DNA from: Myxococcales bacterium
GTDB lineage: Bacteria > Myxococcota_A > Polyangia > Palsa-1104 > SHYY01
Direction: 5' to 3'
DNA: 32,327 bases
NCBI GenBank assembly: GCA_023248875.1
Contig: JAHFDT010000009.1
Coordinates: 1-32,327 of the forward strand
Made by a program: the position numbers and the translations under genes
Shown here: positions 1-6,230 of the stretch, piece after piece
Numbering within the stretch: position 1 is the first letter of the stretch
How the letters are laid out: each line of letters begins with the position of its first letter
The notes under the pieces: generated by a model
The model's input: the letters and a program-made list of their open reading frames with translations, nothing else
Databases searched by the model: none
What the model was told of the DNA's origin: nothing

Positions 1-116
1 ACGGGGCGTGCCGCCCCGCTCCGTCGGCAAAGCCGCCGGAGCCTCACCCCTGCTCACGCGGCGACTCCGCCGCGGGCCCGCTCTGCGGGCCTAAAAACGA
101 CTTTTTCAACAGCCTG
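1..116. repeat. block of four back-to-back hairpins ending at the NTase stop codon
   Basis: Four inverted repeats lie head to tail. 2-18 has a 7-bp perfect stem and 3-nt loop. 18-42 has an 11-bp stem with one mismatch and an AAA loop. 57-74 has a 7-bp perfect stem and 4-nt loop. 75-91 has a 7-bp perfect stem and TCT loop. They are followed by an A5/T5 pair (93-97 and 102-106) and the sequence CAACAGCCTGCTAG, whose last bases supply the TAG stop of the leftward gene ending at 117. The pattern resembles REP/BIME-type or other intergenic repeat elements. It may also help end transcription of the leftward operon, although no hairpin is directly followed by a good U-tract. The function is inferred; the hairpins are read directly. 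Confidence 0.7.
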
Positions 117-1094
117 CTAGACCAGTTTTCTTTCCCGGAGGCGCAGGAGGATCTTGTCGCCTAACCAGGGCACAATCTCGGGCAGGCGGTCGATGAGTGC
201 GGCCCGTGTGAGGAGCGAGTCCCGCTGACTGACGGACCGTGCAAGTGGGTCTTCGCCAAGGGTATGGCGTAGCAGCCAGGTTCGCGCGCCGGACCAGCGG
301 GGCAGGGGCATGGCGCTTCGTAGCGATGGAAAATAGCGCTGTGCCAGGGCGCAAGCGAAATGGAGAGCTGCGACTGCTCGCCGCGTCTGAGCCTGGCGGG
401 CCACCACAGAGAAATCGCCGACACGGGGCCAGAGGAGCGCCAAGTCGATCAGCCAGAGGGGCGAATAGGAAAAGCCATGGGCCGCGGCGTGAAGGGCCAC
501 GAAAAAGAAATGGTCACTCCAGCATAGCGCTTGCACTTTTCGTTCGCAGAGTTCGAGCGCGATCGCGCGATCGAATAGCGATCGCACTTCGCCGTCGACC
601 GCGAGTTCATGGAGAAGCCGGACGTGGAGCTCGACCATGGGCGTAGAGGGGCGCTGCAGAATGATGTGATGGGTCTGGTCCAACGCGAAACGCGGTCCTG
701 TTCCGTAGCGGACAAACCCAGATCGCTGAAGCTGAGCGACCAGAGGATCGACCTCCTCTGGGTGGACGGCCAGATCGATGTCGCTCATCGGACGCATTCC
801 AGGGTCGGGATAGGCCGCAAAGGCCAAGAGCGCCCCCTTGAGCGGAAGTAGCTTCGCGCCCACGGCGGCGGCCTGGTCGATCACCTCGAGGAGGGTTTGG
901 CGGATCACGGTGTTGCGCGCTAGGGTGGTGTAGTAGGCGCGGCGGGCTGCAGCGCACTGGAGGGGCGGTAGCTCCCCGAGGCGCCCGGAGGCTGCCAGTA
1001 CGGCGTAGAGCAGCGGTTGCAGTTCGGGGCGCACGCGCGTCCGCGGCGGCAGAGCCAGCAGGGCTGCCGCATCGAGCGCGGGCGATGGGATCAT
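117..1094 (-). CDS. nucleotidyltransferase-fold protein (NTP_transf_5-like)
   Basis: A 325-residue protein resembling the uncharacterised nucleotidyltransferase family NTP_transf_5, often found at the ends of exopolysaccharide clusters. Seen: an LKG motif near residues 85-87, then RPMSDIDL around 101-108 with the two aspartates (D105, D107) of a pol-beta-type metal site, followed by a helical C-terminal half rich in His and Trp. The start at 1094 is chosen because its ATG overlaps the TGA of the upstream gene as ATGA (1091-1094); a longer reading from 1163 adds 23 residues lying inside that gene. It is the last gene of the leftward run. The substrate is unknown: it could transfer a nucleotidyl or other group to a sugar or protein, or be regulatory. 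The family call is fairly secure, the role is not. Confidence 0.75.
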   Translation of the reverse strand: MIPSPALDAAALLALPPRTRVRPELQPLLYAVLAASGRLGELPPLQCAAARRAYYTTLARNTVIRQTLLEVIDQAAAVGAKLLPLKGALLAFAAYPDPGMRPMSDIDLAVHPEEVDPLVAQLQRSGFVRYGTGPRFALDQTHHIILQRPSTPMVELHVRLLHELAVDGEVRSLFDRAIALELCERKVQALCWSDHFFFVALHAAAHGFSYSPLWLIDLALLWPRVGDFSVVARQAQTRRAVAALHFACALAQRYFPSLRSAMPLPRWSGARTWLLRHTLGEDPLARSVSQRDSLLTRAALIDRLPEIVPWLGDKILLRLRERKLV

Positions 1095-2878
1095 TCCAAG
1101 AAGATCCGCATGCGACGGGCAGAGAGCCCCTGCTCGCTGCAGGTCCTGGAGACGCGCTCCCAACGCTCGGCCTCGACCTTGCTGGTCGAGAGCAGTATCT
1201 CCTGCACGCCACGGTCACCCACGAGCTTTCCGACGTCATCGGATGAGCCGACGACGGGCACCCCGTGGATCACCCGTCCCGTCTTCCGCGGATCGTCGTC
1301 GACGAAGCCCACCGCGATCAGGCCGAGCTCACGGTTGTTCTGTAGCTCACGGGCGAGCAGCTCCCCGCCATCCCCGGCACCGTAGATGAGGACCCGTCGG
1401 GCTTCGCTGGGGCGCTGCCGCACCAGCCAGGAGCGGAGTAGCCGGAAAAAGATCCGGGAACCGGCAACCCCGAGGAGGAGAAGAACGCCGTCGATCACAA
1501 AGACCGAACGCGAGAACCGTTCGAAGCGAAAGACGAACAGCATGGCGACAGAAGACAAGACCGTAGCGCTCGCCACCGCCTTTATGATCAGAACGAGGTC
1601 ATCGAGCCCCGTATAGCGCCAGACACCCCGGTAGAGCCCGACCGCGAGAAACACCAAGAGCTGCACCACCAGAACAATGGGAAGGGAGCGGCTGAATTGC
1701 GCGAGGAATAGCGGGAGGTCGCTCTCCCCCTCGAAACGCAGCAAGAAGGCGCCATAGTAGCAGAGGAGGATCATGGCGAGGTCGTTGAGGATCTCGAAGA
1801 CCCGCCGCTTGTAGCTGAAATCGGCCATCGTGGGAAGAAGCGCGCGGCCATTCGACTGAGCCGCGTCATCGACGCCGTCGTAGACTTTGACTCGCCCGAG
1901 AAAGACCATGAGGAAGAGCAGGCACACCGCGAACAGCGATAACAGCCCGACGCCAAGAGCGATCGACGTGTCCTTGATCAAGACCGCTAGCCCCCCGGCC
2001 CCCGCGGCGATCGCCCAGAGGGTGAGTGTCGCGCTACGCTCCGATAGCCCGAGTCTTACGAGACGGTGCGAAGTGTGATCTCGGCCGCCCTGAGAAACCC
2101 TTCGCCCGTGGTAGCGACGTGAGATGGTCACCAAGGTGGTGTCGAGGATGGGCATCAGCAGCAGCAGGACGGGCACGGTCAATACGGCGAGCAGATTGCG
2201 GCGCGCGCCGATTTGGGTATTGACGAGGGTCAAACCACCCAGAAAGAAACCCAAGAAGAGCGAACCGCAGTCCCCCATGAAAATGGACGCGGGATGGAAG
2301 TTGTAGAAGAGAAAGCCCAGCACCGCGCCTGTGAAGGAGGCCGCCAACGTCGCCGATTCATGGTGGCCCGATTGGTGGCAGAAGTAGATGAGATAGCCGC
2401 CGGCGATGGCGGCGATACCCGCAGCGGCGCCATCGATGTTATCGAGCAGATTGAGCGCATTGGTGATGCCGACCAACCAAAAGATGGTGAGGCCTTGGTC
2501 GAGCATCGGATTGGGCAGCCAGTGCAGGCGGAGACCAAAGGTAGTAAATAGTACCGCGCACAGGATCTGCCCGACCAACTTGGTATAGGGCTTGAGCTGG
2601 ATCCGGTCATCGACGAGGCCCAGGAGAAACATTCCGCCTGCCGAGGTGGCTAGGAGGGCGTCGCCGCTGAGCGTCGCGGGCCGCCGGAACAGGTAGGCCG
2701 CCAGAAAGCCGCCGAAGATACCTACGCCGCCCAAGAGGGCCGTCGGCTTGCGGTGCCAACGGTCGGGACGAGGCGCCGCAACCCAGCCGAGGTAGCGCGC
2801 CCCGGCTCGAACCATAAAAGTAAGAACGACTGCCGAAAAGAGCGCGATACCAAAATGGGTGAGGTAGATACGCCCCAT
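1091..2878 (-). CDS. WecA/TagO-like polyprenyl-phosphate sugar-1-P transferase fused to the N-terminal half of a CapD-type protein
   Basis: A 595-residue membrane protein with two parts. Residues 1-330 are a WecA/MraY-superfamily phosphoglycosyltransferase: LVDDR with D90-D91, NLLDNIDG at 143-150, D246, GDCGS at 202-206 and RDHTSHR at 266-272, among about ten or eleven membrane segments. This part should transfer HexNAc-1-phosphate or a similar sugar from a UDP-sugar to undecaprenyl phosphate and so start the repeat unit. Residues 350-595 look like the front of a CapD/WbpM-type dehydratase: four predicted membrane segments (about 363-480), then a Rossmann-like CoA_binding_3-type domain starting RRVLIYGAGDGG at 494-505. 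The protein stops where the catalytic SDR domain would begin, so the second half is probably not a dehydratase. It lies 6 bp after the SDR gene upstream and overlaps the downstream NTase gene by ATGA. The transferase role is well supported; the role of the tail is unknown. Confidence 0.87.
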   Translation of the reverse strand: MGRIYLTHFGIALFSAVVLTFMVRAGARYLGWVAAPRPDRWHRKPTALLGGVGIFGGFLAAYLFRRPATLSGDALLATSAGGMFLLGLVDDRIQLKPYTKLVGQILCAVLFTTFGLRLHWLPNPMLDQGLTIFWLVGITNALNLLDNIDGAAAGIAAIAGGYLIYFCHQSGHHESATLAASFTGAVLGFLFYNFHPASIFMGDCGSLFLGFFLGGLTLVNTQIGARRNLLAVLTVPVLLLLMPILDTTLVTISRRYHGRRVSQGGRDHTSHRLVRLGLSERSATLTLWAIAAGAGGLAVLIKDTSIALGVGLLSLFAVCLLFLMVFLGRVKVYDGVDDAAQSNGRALLPTMADFSYKRRVFEILNDLAMILLCYYGAFLLRFEGESDLPLFLAQFSRSLPIVLVVQLLVFLAVGLYRGVWRYTGLDDLVLIIKAVASATVLSSVAMLFVFRFERFSRSVFVIDGVLLLLGVAGSRIFFRLLRSWLVRQRPSEARRVLIYGAGDGGELLARELQNNRELGLIAVGFVDDDPRKTGRVIHGVPVVGSSDDVGKLVGDRGVQEILLSTSKVEAERWERVSRTCSEQGLSARRMRIFLE

Positions 2879-2884
2879 GTGTTT

Positions 2885-3850
2885 CTACGGAGTAGAACGG
2901 TAGTAGCCCACCACATCGGCAAGGATCTGCGGCAGGGCGATGGTCGGCTGCCAGCCGATCAGAGTTTTGATCTTCGAGATATCGGGGACTCGGCGCGGCA
3001 TGTCTTCGAAGCCCTGCTCATAGGCCTTTTCGTAGGGAATGAAGACGATCTCCGACTTCGACTGCGCAACCTCTCGCACCTGTTTTGCGAGGTCGAAAAT
3101 GGTGATCTCTTGATGGTTGCCGACGTTGTACACATTGCCATAGGCCGCCGGCTGCTCCATGAGACCGATCAGCGCCCGCACTACATCTCCGACGTGAGAG
3201 AAGCAACGCGACTGCTTGCCATCGCCAAACACGGTCAGCGGCTGACCCGCAAGAGCCTGCCGGGCGAAGTTGGGCACCACCATCCCGTACTGACCGGTCT
3301 GGCGTGGTCCCACCGTGTTGAATAGCCGTGCCACCACCGTCGGCAGCTTTTTTTCCTTCCAGTAGGCAATCGCCAGGAACTCGTCGATCGCCTTCGAGCA
3401 GGCGTAGGACCAGCGCCCCTTCGTAGTCGCGCCCATCACCAACTCCCCATCTTCGCGGAAGGGGAGCTGCTCGCTCTTGCCATAGACTTCGCTGGTCGAT
3501 GCGACGAAGGTGGGCCGCTTCTTTTTGTTGGCCAGCGCCAGCACCATTTCGGTTGCCTGGATGTTGGTTTCGATCGTTCTGACGGGGCTCTCCACGATCA
3601 GCTTGACCCCGACCGCTGCCGCCAGATGGTAAACCACATCCACGGCATCGACGAGCTCCGCGGTGAGCGGTCGGTTCATGACCGTGTCGATCACGTAGTG
3701 AAACTTGTCGTGGGTCTTGAGGTGGCGGATGTTATTGATGCTGCCCGTCGAGAGGTCGTCGATGACGTAAACTTCGCCGCCTCGCCGCAAGAGCTCTTCC
3801 GCCAGGTGCGACCCAACAAATCCAGCTCCGCCGGTGATCAAATAGCGCAT
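2885..3850 (-). CDS. NAD-dependent sugar epimerase/dehydratase (extended SDR, UDP-glucuronate decarboxylase-like)
   Basis: A 321-residue extended SDR that acts on an NDP-sugar in the cytoplasm. Seen: the NAD-binding GGAGFVGSH at 7-15, DD at 31-32 for adenine-ribose binding, STSEVYG at 118-124, the catalytic pair Y149-x3-K153 in YACSK, and PRQTGQYG later, as in UDP-glucuronate decarboxylases (UXS) and related 4,6-dehydratases. Length is normal for the family. It sits between the BY-kinase gene (59-bp spacer) and the WecA-like gene (6-bp spacer). GGGGAG lies about 10 nt before the ATG. A UXS role would give UDP-xylose from UDP-glucuronate, but C4-epimerase or dehydratase activity cannot be excluded by eye. 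Confidence 0.87.
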   Translation of the reverse strand: MRYLITGGAGFVGSHLAEELLRRGGEVYVIDDLSTGSINNIRHLKTHDKFHYVIDTVMNRPLTAELVDAVDVVYHLAAAVGVKLIVESPVRTIETNIQATEMVLALANKKKRPTFVASTSEVYGKSEQLPFREDGELVMGATTKGRWSYACSKAIDEFLAIAYWKEKKLPTVVARLFNTVGPRQTGQYGMVVPNFARQALAGQPLTVFGDGKQSRCFSHVGDVVRALIGLMEQPAAYGNVYNVGNHQEITIFDLAKQVREVAQSKSEIVFIPYEKAYEQGFEDMPRRVPDISKIKTLIGWQPTIALPQILADVVGYYRSTP

Positions 3851-3909
3851 CGGTTTTTCGCTCCCCAGATGAGATCGCCTTCAGATGGAGGTGACCCGCT
3901 GCTAGCAGC

Positions 3910-6135
3910 CTAAGATGCTGTCGACGCTGTAGCCTTGGGCTCCTCGTTCGGGTAGTACCCGTATCGGTAGTAGTAGTAGTAGTACTGACCGGTGCGGCTT
4001 CCGAGATCGACGTCGTTCAGCACCGCCCCATAAATGTGGGCTTTGACGTCGAGCAGCGTACGCCGACCACGGTGCGCCAGCTTCTTGGGCGTCTTGCCGG
4101 CACGCAACACCAGCACCAACCCGTCCGCCCGTGTGCTCATGATGAGCGCATCGGTGACGACGCCGAGCGGCGGAGAGTCGACGATCACTCGGTCGAAACG
4201 ATCGGCGAGCGTCCGCAAGACTTCCGCGCAGCGCTCCGATTGCAAGAGCTCCGCGGGATTGGGCGGAACGGGCCCTGCAGGCAGGAGGAAGAGCCGTTCT
4301 ACGCCGGTCGGCTTGATCGCCTCTTCGAGGGAAGACTCACCCAAAATCACCGTCGAGAGACCTGAATTCGAACGGCAATCGAAGGTGTGGTGAAGGCGCG
4401 GTCGCCGCAGATCGCCATCGACCAGCAGCACGCGATTGCCGCTCTGAGCCATCGTGATTCCGATGCTGGTGGCGGCGGTCGTCTTTCCTTCGCGGGGGCC
4501 GGTGGAGGCGACCAAAAGGATCTTGAAGGGCCGATCCGGAGAGGCGAATAACAGACTGGTACGGATGGCGCGGGCGCACTCTGAAACCGCCGACGTGGGG
4601 CTGACGCTGACATGGAGATCGCGTTTGATCGTATTCGCCTTGTCCTGCCCGGACAGCCCCCCCGGAATGGTCGGGAGGATCCCCAGGAGCGGCAGACCCA
4701 GGCCTTTTTCGATGTCATCCTGGGACTTCACGGTTCGATCGAGTAGCTCCAGCAGCGAGGCCATGGCCAAACCGAGCAGCAGGCCTACAAGCGCGCCCAG
4801 GGAGAGGTTTAGCCGCTTGTTGGGACGCACCGACCCTCCGGGTACTAGGGCCCGATCGAGCAGGCGGATGTTGTTGGTGCGTAGGAGGCCTGCGATATCG
4901 ATTTCCCTTTGCCGCTTGAGCAGGGTGTCGAACATCCCCTGGGTCAGATCCTTGTCGCGTCGCAGCCGGTCGTACTGCACCTCCAGGCGATTCATTTCCA
5001 GGGCCTGCTGCTTGGCCTCCCCAAACATGGATTGGTACCTGCGGTTTTCCTCCAGCTTCTGACGGTACTCGCTATCGATGGAATCGAGCACGACCTGGAT
5101 CGCATGCTTCAATCGGTTCTTGACATCGGTGACCCGGCGTTCCAGGGAGATCAGTTTGGGATGGCCAGGCTGATAACGCTCGGCCAGCTCCGACCGGTCG
5201 GTCTCGAGCCGCGCCAGAGTCTCCCGCTGTACGTTGACCAGCTGGTTCTCAAACACCTTCGGAAAGCTCTCGGCTTTGATCTCCAGATCTTTCGACTTTT
5301 CCAGCGACTCCTTCAGGGACTCAATGCGGGTTTCCTGCCGGACTCGCTCGACTTCCGCGCGCAGCAGCTCGTCACCCAGCATGGAGACGCGCTGATTGAT
5401 GAGGCCTTGGCCCGACCCCGCGATGAGATACTTGTGATTCTGCTCTTTGAATTGGTAGAGGGCCTTTTCCGCCTCCTCCATCTTGTGCCTGAGCGCTGAG
5501 AGTTGCCCCGCCAACCAGGCGGAGGCGCCGTGGCTGGTCACCAGCTTTCGCTCGACGTTTTGCTCGATGTACTCCTCCGCCACCGCGTTGGCCAAATCGG
5601 CGGCACGCTGCGGATTGGTATCTTCGATGCCAATATTGACTACGCGCGAATCGCGGACGGGTACGAGGAGCAGGCTATTCATGACCCGCTCCGGGATATC
5701 CATGTTCTTGACGATTTGTGCCTTGGCGTTCTCATCCAGCCGGGGATCGATGTGGAGGTAATCATAATCATGATCGAGGCCCAGCCGAGCGATCACCTGT
5801 TCGGCCACCGCGCGGCTTTTCATGATCCGGTACTGGGTTTCGAAATACTCCTTGGTCGACCAGAAGTTGCCGGAGCCGAGATCGACGACTTCCGGCACGT
5901 TCTTAAGCACTTGGGGAGGCGTCAGATCGATGACGATGCTGGCGTCCGCGCGATAGACCGGGACCTGGCGAGAGGTCCAGACGGCGGTACCGATGACGGT
6001 GGCGACGAAGGTGATCGCAATCAGCCACCAGCGTCTCAGTAGGCCCGCGTAGAGGCGTACAATATCAAAGGTTTCAGCACCGACCTGGAGATGCTTGGTG
6101 TCGAGTGCGTGGAGCGGATCGTTACTCTCTGCCAT
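3910..6135 (-). CDS. polysaccharide co-polymerase / bacterial tyrosine autokinase (Wzc-like)
   Basis: A 741-residue inner-membrane protein that controls chain length and export of the polysaccharide. Seen: a first membrane segment at about 36-54, a long periplasmic Wzz-type region with coiled coil (about 210-420), the PNKRLNL element before the second membrane segment at about 445-465, and a cytoplasmic kinase domain. The kinase carries Walker A GPREGKTT at 546-553, Walker A' LLVDGDLRRP at 570-579 and Walker B VIVDSPP at 650-656. The C-terminus has nine tyrosines (Y718-723, 725, 727, 728), the usual autophosphorylation cluster. Six of them are encoded by a run of TAC codons. Wzz and kinase parts are in one polypeptide, as in proteobacterial Wzc. 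A 95-bp A+T-richer spacer separates it from the upstream ligase gene. The partner outer-membrane channel is not in the window. Confidence 0.95.
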   Translation of the reverse strand: MAESNDPLHALDTKHLQVGAETFDIVRLYAGLLRRWWLIAITFVATVIGTAVWTSRQVPVYRADASIVIDLTPPQVLKNVPEVVDLGSGNFWSTKEYFETQYRIMKSRAVAEQVIARLGLDHDYDYLHIDPRLDENAKAQIVKNMDIPERVMNSLLLVPVRDSRVVNIGIEDTNPQRAADLANAVAEEYIEQNVERKLVTSHGASAWLAGQLSALRHKMEEAEKALYQFKEQNHKYLIAGSGQGLINQRVSMLGDELLRAEVERVRQETRIESLKESLEKSKDLEIKAESFPKVFENQLVNVQRETLARLETDRSELAERYQPGHPKLISLERRVTDVKNRLKHAIQVVLDSIDSEYRQKLEENRRYQSMFGEAKQQALEMNRLEVQYDRLRRDKDLTQGMFDTLLKRQREIDIAGLLRTNNIRLLDRALVPGGSVRPNKRLNLSLGALVGLLLGLAMASLLELLDRTVKSQDDIEKGLGLPLLGILPTIPGGLSGQDKANTIKRDLHVSVSPTSAVSECARAIRTSLLFASPDRPFKILLVASTGPREGKTTAATSIGITMAQSGNRVLLVDGDLRRPRLHHTFDCRSNSGLSTVILGESSLEEAIKPTGVERLFLLPAGPVPPNPAELLQSERCAEVLRTLADRFDRVIVDSPPLGVVTDALIMSTRADGLVLVLRAGKTPKKLAHRGRRTLLDVKAHIYGAVLNDVDLGSRTGQYYYYYYRYGYYPNEEPKATASTAS

Positions 6136-6230
6136 GGTCTACCTATCGGCGGTGAGGCCGTTCCAAAAGTTCACGAAAACTAGCACAACCCTACGGAAGA
6201 TAGTGGAAAAAATCGTGATTAATCCAGCCC

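Noticed and set aside
239-646. Rightward 135-codon ORF opposite the nucleotidyltransferase gene
   Set aside because: Arg/Gly-rich shadow frame typical of high-GC DNA; the leftward frame has recognisable motifs.
2753-3325. Rightward 190-codon ORF across the junction of the WecA-like and SDR genes
   Set aside because: No family features; both leftward genes covering it have intact motifs.
3898-3909. 12-bp perfect palindrome GCTGCTAGCAGC next to the kinase stop codon
   Set aside because: Too short, with no U-tract, to call a terminator or operator.
3967-3984. Short tandem repeat considered as a CRISPR or intergenic repeat
   Set aside because: The three-base units lie inside the kinase reading frame and encode tyrosines; no spacers are present.
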